Shown: piece by piece, positions 50,871-59,634 of the stretch
Position numbering within the stretch: the stretch's first letter is position 1
Layout of the letters: each line of letters opens with the position of its first letter
Program-made: the position numbers and the translations under genes
Assembly: GCA_020637235.1 (NCBI GenBank)
Contig: JACJWG010000002.1
Coordinates: forward strand, 372,001 to 436,000
Source of the DNA: Acidimicrobiaceae bacterium
GTDB taxonomy: Bacteria > Actinomycetota > Acidimicrobiia > Acidimicrobiales > Ilumatobacteraceae
Direction of reading: 5' to 3'
DNA: 64,000 nucleotides
Notes under the pieces: generated by a model
The model's input: only the letters and a program-made list of their open reading frames with translations
Told to the model about the DNA's origin: nothing
Database searches by the model: none

Positions 50871-50912
50871 CGGTGTGGTTCTCCCGCTCGTACACCGGCG
50901 CATCCACACGGG
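50871..50912 (+). repeat. Palindromic intergenic repeat, copy B2
   Basis: A more degenerate copy 52 bases downstream of B1; GTGTGG/CCACAC arms kept, CACCGGCGCAT inner segment as in the A copies. Confidence 0.7.
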
Positions 50913-50955
50913 TCGCCCGACCGCGTTCGGCACGTCCGGGGGTGCTCCGTCGTCG

Positions 50956-50961
50956 TAGCCT
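50956..50961 (+). promoter_or_regulatory. -10 element of the acyl-CoA dehydrogenase gene
   Basis: TAGCCT, 7 bases before ATG 50969. Confidence 0.4.
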
Positions 50962-50968
50962 CACCCGC

Positions 50969-52222
50969 ATGGACCTGACCTTCCCACCCGAGGCCGACGA
51001 GTTCCGCGCCACGGTGCGCGCCTTCCTCGAGGCCAACCTGCCGGCCGGCTGGCAGGGCATCGGTGCACTGCCGCACGACGAGGCCGCCGCGTTCACCGAA
51101 CGCTGGCGCACGGTGCTGTACGAGAACGGCTACCTGGCGCTCAGTTGGCCGAAGGAGGTGGGCGGCGCCGGGCTCACGCCACTCGAGAGCGTCATCGTGG
51201 CCGAGGAGTTCGCGAAGGCCGGTGCGCCCACCGGCGGACCGAACGACGGCTTCGGCATCACGATGCTCGGCAACACGATGTTGCGCTGGGGCACCGATGA
51301 ACAGAAGCGCCACTTCCTGCCGCGCGTGCTGAGCGGTGAGGACCGCTGGTGTCAGGGGTACAGCGAGCCGGCTGCCGGCAGCGACCTCGGCAACCTCGGC
51401 TGCCGCGCCGTGCTCGACGGCGACGAGTGGGTGATCAACGGCCAGAAGATCTGGACCTCGGCCGGGCACCTCGCCGACCACATCTTCGTGCTCGCCCGCA
51501 CCGACCCGACCGCGGCCAAGCACCGCGGCATCACCTTCTTGCTGGTCGACATGCGTCAGCCGGGCGTCGAGGTGCGGCCGATCAAGATGATGTCGGGCGA
51601 CAGCGAGTTCAACGAGGTGTTCTTCAGCGACGCCCGCTGCCCGAAGGAGAACGTCCTCGGCGAGGTGAACGGTGGCTGGGCGGTGGCGATGACCCTGCTC
51701 GGCAACGAGCGCGGCGCCGGCGCCGCGGTGCAGGCCCTGTCGTTCCGTCGCGAGATGGACAAGCTCGTGTCGCTCGCGAAGGAACGGGGGGCGACCGACG
51801 ACCCGATCATCCGGCAGCGACTGATGCGCTGCCACACGAACGTCGAGATCATGCGGTTCTTGTCGTACAAGGCGCTCACGTCGTTCCTGCACGGCCACCA
51901 GCCGGGCGCCGACGCGTCGATCGGCAAGTTGTTCTGGAGCCACCACCACCAGCAGGTCACCGAACTCGCCGTCGACGTGCTCGGCGCCGACGCGCTGGCG
52001 CCCACCGGCCAGACGCCGCACAGCGCGTTCGCCGCCGACGCCGCGGGTTCGCCGAACGACAGCGCGAACTGGACCGGCGTGTTCTACAACGCCCGTGCCG
52101 GCACCATCTACGCCGGCACCAGCCAGGTGCAGAAGGGCATCGTCGGCGAGCAGATCCTCGGCCTGCCGAAGGAGCCGCGAGCCGACGGCGGCGCCTGGAA
52201 CGAGATCCCCGGACACGGCTGA
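50969..52222 (+). CDS. Acyl-CoA dehydrogenase
   Basis: A 417-residue flavoenzyme. N-terminal helical domain, then GYSEPAAGSDLGNL (FAD/substrate-binding), WVINGQKIWTSAGH and the C-terminal helical domain with GGWAVAM and YAGTSQVQKGIVGEQILGLP, the classic ACAD end. It introduces an alpha-beta double bond in a CoA thioester with an ETF as electron acceptor; ETF genes are not in the window. ATG 50969 sits 7 bases after TAGCCT. The P450 genes are divergent on the other side of the repeats. Confidence 0.92.
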   Translation: MDLTFPPEADEFRATVRAFLEANLPAGWQGIGALPHDEAAAFTERWRTVLYENGYLALSWPKEVGGAGLTPLESVIVAEEFAKAGAPTGGPNDGFGITMLGNTMLRWGTDEQKRHFLPRVLSGEDRWCQGYSEPAAGSDLGNLGCRAVLDGDEWVINGQKIWTSAGHLADHIFVLARTDPTAAKHRGITFLLVDMRQPGVEVRPIKMMSGDSEFNEVFFSDARCPKENVLGEVNGGWAVAMTLLGNERGAGAAVQALSFRREMDKLVSLAKERGATDDPIIRQRLMRCHTNVEIMRFLSYKALTSFLHGHQPGADASIGKLFWSHHHQQVTELAVDVLGADALAPTGQTPHSAFAADAAGSPNDSANWTGVFYNARAGTIYAGTSQVQKGIVGEQILGLPKEPRADGGAWNEIPGHG

Positions 52223-52234
52223 CGACCGCTGCGC

Positions 52235-52264
52235 TACGGTTCGGCCATGCGCCGACGATGGTGA
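52235..52264 (+). promoter_or_regulatory. Possible leaderless Arg/Trp mini-ORF upstream of the MFS gene
   Basis: TACGGT (52235-52240) is followed 6 bases later by ATG CGC CGA CGA TGG TGA (52247-52264), encoding MRRRW. It precedes the MFS start by 76 bases. Such leaders can act as attenuators sensing charged tRNA, but this could equally be chance. Confidence 0.3.
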
Positions 52265-52340
52265 CCTGCCCGGAGCCGTGCTCCTCCCGGACGACCGACC
52301 CGCTCCGTCGTGTCCGCCGTCCATCTGAGGAGATCTCCAC

Positions 52341-53540
52341 ATGTCCGTTCCCCCGGCGCCTCGCGCCGTGCTCACCGCCGGCGTCGGCGTGGTCCGATGC
52401 GCGCTCGTCGTCCGCCTGCTCGACGAATGGTGGTCGTACCTTCCCGCCGGCACCATCGACGACCAGGTCGGCGACCTCGGTCTGTCGTACGGCCAGTCGG
52501 GCTGGCTGCTCGCGCTGTTGACACTGGGTGGGCTGCTCGGCTCGCCCGTCGCCGCGCTCGCCGACCGGGGTCACCGTCGCCTGCTCGCCACCTCGGGCGC
52601 GCTGGTGATCGCTGCGGGCCTGTCGGCGTTCGCGCTCGCGGCGCCGTTCCCGTTGCTCGTCGTCGCGGCCACGCTGCTCGGCGGCGCGAGCGACCTGATG
52701 ATCCGACCGCTCGAGTCGTCGCTCGCCGACGCCGCGGGCGGCGAGCTCGACCGGTTGCTCGGCCGGCAGCACCTGCTCACCTGGGCGGGCGACTTCGTCG
52801 CACCCGCGTTGCTCGGGATCGGGGCAGCGACCGTGATCGGGTGGCGAGGCGTGTTCACGATCACGCTCGTGGTGTTCGTCGCCTTCGCCCTGCGGCTGGC
52901 GACGACCGAGTTCCCGCCGCCGGTCGCCGACCCCGACGGTGCAGGGACGTCGCTGATGCGCTCGGCCCGGTCGCTGCTGCGCCGCCGGGAGCTGTGGTTG
53001 CTCACGGCAGCGGAGTTCGCGCTGCTGCCGCTCGACGAGGCGTTCCTCGGGTTCGCGGTCGCCCGCGCCGCAGCGGCGGGCAACGGCGCAGCAGCACAGC
53101 TGCTCGCCGGCGGCGTCGTCGCAGGCGGTCTGGTCGGCGCCGCGGTCGTGTCGCGCCGCGGCCTCGATCGTCGCCTCGTCGCCGTCGGCTGCGGACTGCT
53201 CGTCGTCGGTGCCGGCGTGACCGCTGCGCCGTTGCCGATCGCCGGGACGATCCCCGGGCTGGCGTTCGTCGGCCTCGGCACGGCGATCATCTGGGCCAAG
53301 GTGCACCATCGCACGCTCACGCTCGAGCCGTCGCGCTCGGCGACGGTGCCGACGATGGTGAGCCTGCTCAGCACGCCGGCGCTGCTGGTGCCGGTGGCGA
53401 TGGGGGTCACCGCGGATCGGCTGTCGATCACCGCGGCGCTCGTCGGCGCGGCGGTACTGGCGATCCCGCTCGCCGCAGTGGTGCTCGCCCTCGGTGGCGG
53501 TCGCGTCGAGCCCGCCGAGCTCGACACTCTCGACGACTGA
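52341..53540 (+). CDS. Major facilitator superfamily transporter
   Basis: A 399-residue transporter with about 12 helices. The loop between helices 2 and 3 is PVAALADRGHRRLLATSGA, the usual MFS signature, and a second basic loop lies near the middle. Start ATG 52341 has the GAGGAGATC site. It could export a drug or metabolite; substrate unknown. A possible mini-ORF lies upstream; the PaiB-like gene follows 51 bases later with its own promoter-like TACGGT. Confidence 0.87.
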   Translation: MSVPPAPRAVLTAGVGVVRCALVVRLLDEWWSYLPAGTIDDQVGDLGLSYGQSGWLLALLTLGGLLGSPVAALADRGHRRLLATSGALVIAAGLSAFALAAPFPLLVVAATLLGGASDLMIRPLESSLADAAGGELDRLLGRQHLLTWAGDFVAPALLGIGAATVIGWRGVFTITLVVFVAFALRLATTEFPPPVADPDGAGTSLMRSARSLLRRRELWLLTAAEFALLPLDEAFLGFAVARAAAAGNGAAAQLLAGGVVAGGLVGAAVVSRRGLDRRLVAVGCGLLVVGAGVTAAPLPIAGTIPGLAFVGLGTAIIWAKVHHRTLTLEPSRSATVPTMVSLLSTPALLVPVAMGVTADRLSITAALVGAAVLAIPLAAVVLALGGGRVEPAELDTLDD

Positions 53541-53578
53541 CGGCTCGGAAACCCGTCCGCCGGTGTCGGACCATCGTT

Positions 53579-53584
53579 TACGGT
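53579..53584 (+). promoter_or_regulatory. -10 element of the PaiB-like gene
   Basis: TACGGT, 7 bases before ATG 53592. Confidence 0.4.
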
Positions 53585-53591
53585 CGTCGCG

Positions 53592-54200
53592 ATGTACATC
53601 CCCGCTCACTTCCGCGAGGAGCAGCCCGAGGTGGTGCTCGACCTCGTGCGGCGCACCGCGTTCGGTCATCTCGTGTGGAGTACCGACGACGGGCCGAGCT
53701 CGACGCCGCTGCCGTTCCTCGTCGACGACGCGATGACCTCGGTGCGCGCCCACCTGGCACGCGCCAACCGGCTCTGGCACCTCGCGCCGTGCCGTGCACT
53801 GTTGATCGTGCCGATCGGCGACGCTTACGTGTCGCCGAGTTGGTATCCGTCGAAAGCCGACGGAGGCCGCGTGGTGCCGACCTGGAACTACGAGGTCGTG
53901 CACCTCACCGGCGAGCTCGTCGTCCACGACGACCCGGCGTGGATCCACCGGCAGATCGGCGACCTCACGACCTGGCACGAGTCCCCACGGACCGACCCGT
54001 GGGCCGTGGAGGACGCACCTGCCGACTTCGTCGGCGGGTTGGTCCGGGCGATCGTCGGCCTCGAGCTCTTGGTCGAACGGGTCGAGGCGAAGCGGAAGCT
54101 GAGTCAGAACCGCAGCGATGCAGACCGTGCGGGGGTCGTCCGAGGACTGCGGGCCGACGGCGGCCGGAGCGAATCCGTCGCAGACGCCATGGCGCACTGA
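53592..54200 (+). CDS. PaiB-family FMN-binding protein
   Basis: A 202-residue flavin-reductase-like protein. The PaiB pattern MYIPAHFREEQPEV, TPLPFLVDD, and YVSPSWYPSK with VPTWNYEVVH is complete. B. subtilis PaiB is called a transcriptional repressor of sporulation and proteases, while relatives bind FMN or heme; no DNA-binding helix is obvious here. It ends before a strong hairpin shared with glnN. Confidence 0.9.
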   Translation: MYIPAHFREEQPEVVLDLVRRTAFGHLVWSTDDGPSSTPLPFLVDDAMTSVRAHLARANRLWHLAPCRALLIVPIGDAYVSPSWYPSKADGGRVVPTWNYEVVHLTGELVVHDDPAWIHRQIGDLTTWHESPRTDPWAVEDAPADFVGGLVRAIVGLELLVERVEAKRKLSQNRSDADRAGVVRGLRADGGRSESVADAMAH

Positions 54201-54210
54201 ACGCGGCTGC

Positions 54211-54234
54211 GGGTCGGGCCGTGCGGCCCGACCC
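54211..54234. terminator. Bidirectional hairpin terminator between paiB-like gene and glnN
   Basis: Perfect 10-base arms GGGTCGGGCC/GGCCCGACCC with a GTGC loop, 10 bases after the paiB-like stop and 20 bases before the convergent glnN stop. No T-run, typical for GC-rich genomes. Confidence 0.6.
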
Positions 54235-54254
54235 TCGTCCGAGTCGTTCGTCGG

Positions 54255-56453
54255 TCAGACGACGAAGAGCATCTCCCGGTACTTCGGCAGCGGCCAGAGG
54301 GCGTCGTCCACCTCGCACTCGGCGCGGTCGCATGCCTCGCGCAGCGCCTCCATCGCCGGCACGACACGGTCGGAGAAGGCACGAGCCACGGCCTCGTCGT
54401 CCTTGCCGTGCGTGGCGCGAACCGTGGCGCGCATCGCCTCGAGCTTCGACTTCACCTCGGCGATCAGCCGCGCCACCGAACGCAGCTCGTCGAGCTGCGG
54501 GGCGAGCAGATCGGTCTCGTCCTCCAGCACGTCCAACACGGCCTCGATCGACGACGCGAGCTGGCCCTGGTGCTTGTACAGCGCGGGCATCACGAAGCCC
54601 ACGACGAGTTCGTCCATGGAGGCGACCTCGATCTCGAGGTCCTTCACGTACCGCTCGAGTTCGAGGTGGTAGCGCGACTCGAGCTCGTCGGCGCGATACA
54701 CGCCCGACTTGGTGAACAGCTTCTTCGTCGCCGGCGCGACGAGCTGCTTCAACGCCTCGGGGGTCTTCGCCAGGTTCAGCAGGCCGCGTGACGCCGCCTC
54801 CACCCGCCACTCGTCCGAGTAGCCGTTGCCCTCGAACCGGATGCTCCTCGTCTCGGTGACGTACTCGCGGACCACGCTCATCACGGCCGTGTCGAGGTCG
54901 TCGCTCGCGGCGATCGCCTTCTTCAGCCGCTTCGCCATCTCCTCCAACGCCTCGCCCACGGCGGCGTTCAGCGTCGCCATCGGCGTCGCGGACGACTGCG
55001 ACGACCCGACGGCGCGGAACTCGAACTTGTTGCCGGTGAACGCGAACGGGCTGGTGCGGTTGCGGTCGGTGTTGTCGCGGGCCAGTTCGGGCAGCTTCGA
55101 CACTCCGAGGTTGATCACCTGCGACTCGGCCGTCGCTCCCTTCACCTTGCCCGATTCGATCTGGTCGAGGATGCGGGTGAGCGCCTCGCCGATGAACGCC
55201 GAGATGATCGCCGGGGGCGCCTCGTTCGCGCCGAGCCGGTGGTCGTTGCCCGCCGAGGCGATGGCCGCACGCAGCGCGCCCTGGTGGCGCTGCACCGCCT
55301 TCAGTGTCGCCATCAAGAACACCAGGAACCGCAGGTTCTTCTCGGGCGTCGCGCCAGGGTCGAGGAGGTTCTCGCCGTCGCTGGTGGCGAGCGACCAGTT
55401 GTTGTGCTTGCCGCTGCCGTTCACACCACCGAACGGCTTCTCGTGCAGCAGCAACGCGAAGTGATGGCGTTCGGCCACGCGTCGCATGATCTCCATCGTC
55501 AGCTGGTTGTGGTCGGCGGCGACGCTGACGCTCTCGTATACCGGTGCCGCCTCGAACTGCGCTGGCGCGACCTCGTTGTGGCGGGTCTTCATCGGCACGC
55601 CAAGCTTGAACAGCTCGTGCTCCACCTCCTGCATGAACGCCAGGATGCGCGGCTTGATCGAGCCGAAGTACTGGTCCTCGAGTTCCTGTCCCTTCGGGCC
55701 CTTGGCGCCGAGCAGCGTGCGGCCGCACGCCATCAGGTCGGGGCGCAAGGTGTAGAAGGACTCGTCGATCAGGAAGTACTCCTGTTCGGGACCGAGCGTC
55801 GAGAACACCCGCGTGCCGCGTTGGCCGAGCAGCGCGAGCACGGCTTCCGCCTGGCGAGCGAGGTACTCGTCGCTGCGCAACAGCGGCGTCTTCTTGTCGA
55901 GCGCCTGGCCGTGGTAGCTGACGAAGACCGACGGCAGGCACAGCGTCTTGCCGTTGGGCGAGTCCATCACGAAGATCGGCGACGACGGGTCCCATGCCGT
56001 GTAGCCGCGGGCCTCGAACGTCGCACGCAATCCCCCGGACGGGAACGACGACGCATCGGGTTCGCTCTGGATCAGCTGGCTGGCGTCGAAGCGTTCGATC
56101 GGCTGACCGTCGTCGCCGGTGGTGAGGAACGCGTCGTGCTTCTCGGCGGTGGCGCCGGTGTTCGGCTGGAACCAGTGGCAGTAGTGCGTGGCGCCCTTCT
56201 CGATCGCCCACTCCTTCACCGCGTGTGCCACCACCGTGGCGATGTTCTGGTCGAGCCGGTGCCCACCGTGCACGGTCTTCACGAGCGAGCGGTAGACGTC
56301 CTTCGGCAACCGCTCCGCCATCGCCTGCTGGTCGAAGGTGTTGGAACCGAAGAGGTCGGACGCCTTGACGTCCTGGGTCTGGAAGACGCGCGGGGCACGG
56401 TTCGACGCGATCTCGATCGCGCGCCGACGACCCTCGCTGGCGGGCGTGGTCAT
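54255..56453 (-). CDS. glnN: Type III glutamine synthetase (GlnN)
   Basis: A 732-residue ammonia-assimilating enzyme. It is the large GSIII form (about 700-730 residues), far longer than GSI or GSII. Visible pieces: RAPRVFQTQDVKASDLFGSN and FGSNTFDQQAM at the N-terminus, KTLCLPSVFVSYHGQALDKK, FLIDESFYTLRPDL, MKTRHNEVAPAQFE, and KPFGGVNGSGKHNNWSLAT in the ATP/glutamate region. The C-terminal third is helical, as in GSIII. ATG 56453 has an AAAGGAA site. It makes glutamine from glutamate, ammonia and ATP; no PII or adenylyl-transferase gene is nearby. Confidence 0.95.
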   Translation of the reverse strand: MTTPASEGRRRAIEIASNRAPRVFQTQDVKASDLFGSNTFDQQAMAERLPKDVYRSLVKTVHGGHRLDQNIATVVAHAVKEWAIEKGATHYCHWFQPNTGATAEKHDAFLTTGDDGQPIERFDASQLIQSEPDASSFPSGGLRATFEARGYTAWDPSSPIFVMDSPNGKTLCLPSVFVSYHGQALDKKTPLLRSDEYLARQAEAVLALLGQRGTRVFSTLGPEQEYFLIDESFYTLRPDLMACGRTLLGAKGPKGQELEDQYFGSIKPRILAFMQEVEHELFKLGVPMKTRHNEVAPAQFEAAPVYESVSVAADHNQLTMEIMRRVAERHHFALLLHEKPFGGVNGSGKHNNWSLATSDGENLLDPGATPEKNLRFLVFLMATLKAVQRHQGALRAAIASAGNDHRLGANEAPPAIISAFIGEALTRILDQIESGKVKGATAESQVINLGVSKLPELARDNTDRNRTSPFAFTGNKFEFRAVGSSQSSATPMATLNAAVGEALEEMAKRLKKAIAASDDLDTAVMSVVREYVTETRSIRFEGNGYSDEWRVEAASRGLLNLAKTPEALKQLVAPATKKLFTKSGVYRADELESRYHLELERYVKDLEIEVASMDELVVGFVMPALYKHQGQLASSIEAVLDVLEDETDLLAPQLDELRSVARLIAEVKSKLEAMRATVRATHGKDDEAVARAFSDRVVPAMEALREACDRAECEVDDALWPLPKYREMLFVV

Positions 56454-56534
56454 GGTGGTTCCTTTCGGTCGGGGCGGTGCGACGTTACTGCCGCTCACCT
56501 GGCGCGCCGAAGGCCGTGCACCGCACGCAGCGGA

Positions 56535-56540
56535 TACGGT
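56535..56540 (+). promoter_or_regulatory. -10 element of the lipoprotein gene
   Basis: TACGGT, 6 bases before ATG 56547. Confidence 0.4.
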
Positions 56541-56546
56541 TCCCAG

Positions 56547-57647
56547 ATGGTTCGCCATCGGGTGATCACCCTGGTCGTCACGCTCGTCCTCGCCGCATGC
56601 GCCGACGGGTCGAGCGACGCAAACGTGTCCGCCGACGTCCCGACCGCGGTGTCGTCGGGCGGGACGACGCCGGCGATCTCGCTCGCGGAGGGTCAGAGCG
56701 ACGTGCCGGAGGCGACGATCGCGCCGGCCGCGAGCGACCCGGCCGACTTGGACGTGGGGGCGACGCTCGCGCTCCCGACCGACGCGCCCCCGGGGAGCGA
56801 GCCGCTCGGTGGCGTCACGATCGACGACCCGTTCCCACCCCAGGCCGACGGCGCCGCCGACGTCGACGTCGCCCTCGCCGCGATCGAGTGGGCGTACCGG
56901 CACTGGAGCCTCGTCGATCTCGACCCCGCCGTGCGGGCGCGCATCGTCGAAGACGGCGAGCAGAACACACGTGCCCTCGAAGACGGGATCGCCGCCGCCC
57001 GCGGGATGATCGAGTTCGGCCGGCTGCAGGTGGACGCGATCCGCCTCACCGGCGTCGATACCGCCGACGTGGTGTTCCGCGCCGAGTGGCAGGGCGGACC
57101 GTCGCCGGTGTTCCCCGATCCGATGGCCGGCACGGCGGTGTTCCGCGACGGTAGCTGGCGGGTGGCTGCTCCCACGCTGTGCCTCCTGGCGTTCGGCATC
57201 GGGCAGTCGTGCGAGGCAGCCGACGAACCGATCGCGCCGGCGGCGCTGCGCGTGCGCTCGTTCCCCGACGGTTGGCGTTGGGAGGGCGACCCGCGGTCGG
57301 AGGGCGTGATCGCGGTGCCGGGCTCGGGCCTCTGGGTGCCCGACGGCGACACCGCCGGCCCGCCGGTGCAGATCGTCGTCGAAGTGCTCGCCGGATCTGC
57401 CGGGTTGAGCGACGCCGACATCGCCGTGGTGCTGTCGAGTCGTGGGGTGGGCGACGAGGGCGTGCGCACCGAGATCGGCGACGCACGCGGCGCGATCGCC
57501 GTGCAGGACGGCTACACGAGCATCACGCTCGTGCGACCCGACGATGTGCTCGTCAACGCCAGCGGGCCGCTCACCCCGGCACAGCTGATCGCCGTGCTCG
57601 ACGACCTCGAGCCGGTGACGCTGCCAGCAGATGCCGCAGAGGGCTGA
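56547..57647 (+). CDS. Secreted lipoprotein, function unknown
   Basis: A 366-residue lipoprotein: VITLVVTLVLAACADGS is a signal peptide with a lipobox Cys. The mature part has an Ala/Pro/Asp-rich segment, a helical region (DVALAAIEWAYRHWSLVDLD) like a nuclear-transport-factor-2-type fold opening, and a C-terminal beta-rich part with RVAAPTLCLLAFGIGQ. I recognise no family; the head somewhat resembles SnoaL-type helical starts, but that is weak. It is divergent from glnN and convergent with the aminotransferase. Confidence 0.72.
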   Translation: MVRHRVITLVVTLVLAACADGSSDANVSADVPTAVSSGGTTPAISLAEGQSDVPEATIAPAASDPADLDVGATLALPTDAPPGSEPLGGVTIDDPFPPQADGAADVDVALAAIEWAYRHWSLVDLDPAVRARIVEDGEQNTRALEDGIAAARGMIEFGRLQVDAIRLTGVDTADVVFRAEWQGGPSPVFPDPMAGTAVFRDGSWRVAAPTLCLLAFGIGQSCEAADEPIAPAALRVRSFPDGWRWEGDPRSEGVIAVPGSGLWVPDGDTAGPPVQIVVEVLAGSAGLSDADIAVVLSSRGVGDEGVRTEIGDARGAIAVQDGYTSITLVRPDDVLVNASGPLTPAQLIAVLDDLEPVTLPADAAEG

Positions 57648-57653
57648 ACCCGA

Positions 57654-58880
57654 TCAGCCGACCGCGTCGAGCGACGCGCGCAGCACGTCGACCAGCTGAT
57701 CGATCTCGGCCTCGCTCACCACGAACGGGGGCGCCACCATGATCGCGTTCGGCACCGGACCGGAGCCGGCCGGGTACACCCACAGCCCGCGCTCGATCGC
57801 CGCCATCACGACGGCGTCGCGGTTCGCGTCGATCTCGACGCCGTAGAAGAGGCCGCGTCCGCGGATGTCGCGCACGTACCGCTGGCCGTCGAGCGCGTCG
57901 CGGAGCCGGGAGCCGAGGACCTCGCCCATGGTGCGGCTGCGCTCGACGAGCTGCTCGCGCTCGAGGATCTCGAGGACCTTCGAGGCTGCGGCGCACGAGG
58001 CGTCGTTCCCGGTGAACGTGAAGTACATGAAGCCGCTGCCGCGCAACGCCTCGGCGACCCGGTCGGTCGTGGCCACGGCCCCGATCGGCACGTAGCCACC
58101 GCCGAGTCCCTTCCCGCCCACGATCACGTCGGGATCGAACGGGAAGTGTTGATGGCCCCACGTGGTGCCCGTGCGCCCGTACCCCGTCATCACCTCGTCG
58201 GCGATCAACAGCACGTCGTGCTCGCGGCACAGCTCGGTGACGGTGCGCCAGTAGTCGTCGGATGCGGTGAGGCAGGCGCCGGCAGCTCCGGTGATGGGCT
58301 CGGCGATGAACCCGGCGATCGTGGCCGGATCCTCCTGCTCGAACACCTTCACCACCTGCTCGGCGTCGTCCCACGGCACCTTCGGGAACGGCAGCAGCAG
58401 CGGTTCGTACCCGGCCTGCCGGCCGAGGTGACTCGCAGCCGCCATCGCACCGACGGTCATGCCGTGGTAGCTCGGATGCCGCCCGATCACCTTCCACCGG
58501 TCGGGCCGACCCTGGCTCACCTGGTACGCGCGGGCCAGGCGCAGTGCCGAGTCGGTGCTCTCGCTGCCGCCGCTGGTGAAGAACAGGTGCCCGAATCCGT
58601 GGGGCAACCACCGCCCGACGAGGCGGTCGCGCAGCTCGAGTCGCCACGGCGTGGGCCACAACGGCACCACGTAGCCACACGCGGCCATCGCGTCGCGTGC
58701 CGCATCGGCCACCTCGGACCGACCCCAACCGATGTTGCCGACGATCGCGCCGCCTGCGCCGTCGAGCATCCGACCGCCATCGGCGGTGTGCAGCCACACG
58801 CCGTCGCCGCCGGTGACCGTCGGGTACGGGGGCGTACCGGGCAGGAAGGCGTACCGGGACGGATCGTGCGCGTCGCTCAT
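57654..58880 (-). CDS. Class III aminotransferase (omega-transaminase-like)
   Basis: A 408-residue PLP enzyme. FFTSGGSESTDSALRLA, GRHPSYHGMT, LLIADEVMTGYGRTG and GGKGLGGGYVPIG with the PLP Lys are intact. The pattern EPITGAAGACLTAS resembles taurine/beta-alanine/diaminobutyrate type enzymes, but substrate cannot be assigned. ATG 58880 (MSDAHDP); the frame opens further upstream in AlkB. Convergent with the lipoprotein gene at 57647. Confidence 0.9.
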   Translation of the reverse strand: MSDAHDPSRYAFLPGTPPYPTVTGGDGVWLHTADGGRMLDGAGGAIVGNIGWGRSEVADAARDAMAACGYVVPLWPTPWRLELRDRLVGRWLPHGFGHLFFTSGGSESTDSALRLARAYQVSQGRPDRWKVIGRHPSYHGMTVGAMAAASHLGRQAGYEPLLLPFPKVPWDDAEQVVKVFEQEDPATIAGFIAEPITGAAGACLTASDDYWRTVTELCREHDVLLIADEVMTGYGRTGTTWGHQHFPFDPDVIVGGKGLGGGYVPIGAVATTDRVAEALRGSGFMYFTFTGNDASCAAASKVLEILEREQLVERSRTMGEVLGSRLRDALDGQRYVRDIRGRGLFYGVEIDANRDAVVMAAIERGLWVYPAGSGPVPNAIMVAPPFVVSEAEIDQLVDVLRASLDAVG

Positions 58881-58903
58881 CGGCGGCAGTCTCGCACGCG
58901 GGC

Positions 58904-59554
58904 TCACTCGGCCAGGTGGTGGCGGAACATGATCGACAGGCGGGGTCCGTGGGCATGTGCGACCTTCGGGACCGCGTGCTCCCAGTCGTGCTGGCAGGCG
59001 CCGCCCATCACCAGCAGATCGCCGTGTCCGACGAGCCAACTCTGTGCCGGGCCGCCGCCCGTGCGCCGGATCTGGAACGGTCGCGGCGAGCCCAGGCTGA
59101 CGATCGCGACCACCGGATCCTCGTGCTCGAACCGCTCGCGGTCGGCGTGCCAGGCCACCGAGTCGCGGCCGTCGCGGTAGAGATTGAAGCCGATCGAGTC
59201 GAACGGCTTGTCGTAGCGGTGGGTGAGCGCATCACGCGCGTCGGCCAGCACCGCCGCAGGCTCGGCGCTGCGAGAGCCGGTGGTCCACCACGCGGTCAGC
59301 CGCGGCTCGAGCATCAACTGGTCGTACATCACCACCTCGCGCTGCGCCCAGCGCAGGCGTGCCACGAGTTCGCCGAAGAGCAGATCGCTGCCCTGCATCC
59401 ATCGCGGCAGCAGGTCGATCCAGCTGTCGGCGTCGAGCATGGTGCGCTCGACGCCGGTGAAGCCGGCGTCGATCCAGGGGTCGTCGATCCCGAACAGGCT
59501 CGCCTGATAGCTGGAGGGGACGTAGGCGGCGGGGAGGGCGGTCACGGTCGACAT
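58904..59554 (-). CDS. alkB: AlkB-like 2OG/Fe(II) dioxygenase
   Basis: A 216-residue DNA/RNA alkylation repair-type dioxygenase. Fe ligands HxD in VAWHADRE, distal His in QHDWEHAVPK, and the 2OG-binding Arg in RLSIMFRHH. QREVVMYDQLMLEPRL is a nucleotide-recognition-like segment of bacterial AlkB. It would reverse N1-methyladenine and N3-methylcytosine. ATG 59554, 81 bases from the divergent SpoU-type methyltransferase start. Its neighbour downstream is a class III aminotransferase, apparently unrelated. Confidence 0.9.
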   Translation of the reverse strand: MSTVTALPAAYVPSSYQASLFGIDDPWIDAGFTGVERTMLDADSWIDLLPRWMQGSDLLFGELVARLRWAQREVVMYDQLMLEPRLTAWWTTGSRSAEPAAVLADARDALTHRYDKPFDSIGFNLYRDGRDSVAWHADRERFEHEDPVVAIVSLGSPRPFQIRRTGGGPAQSWLVGHGDLLVMGGACQHDWEHAVPKVAHAHGPRLSIMFRHHLAE

Positions 59555-59634
59555 GACGGTCAGCTTCGCGAATCGAACAGACGTTCGCAAGGCGCGCGGG
59601 TCGATCGGCGCGATTGCCCTGGCAGACTCGGTCG

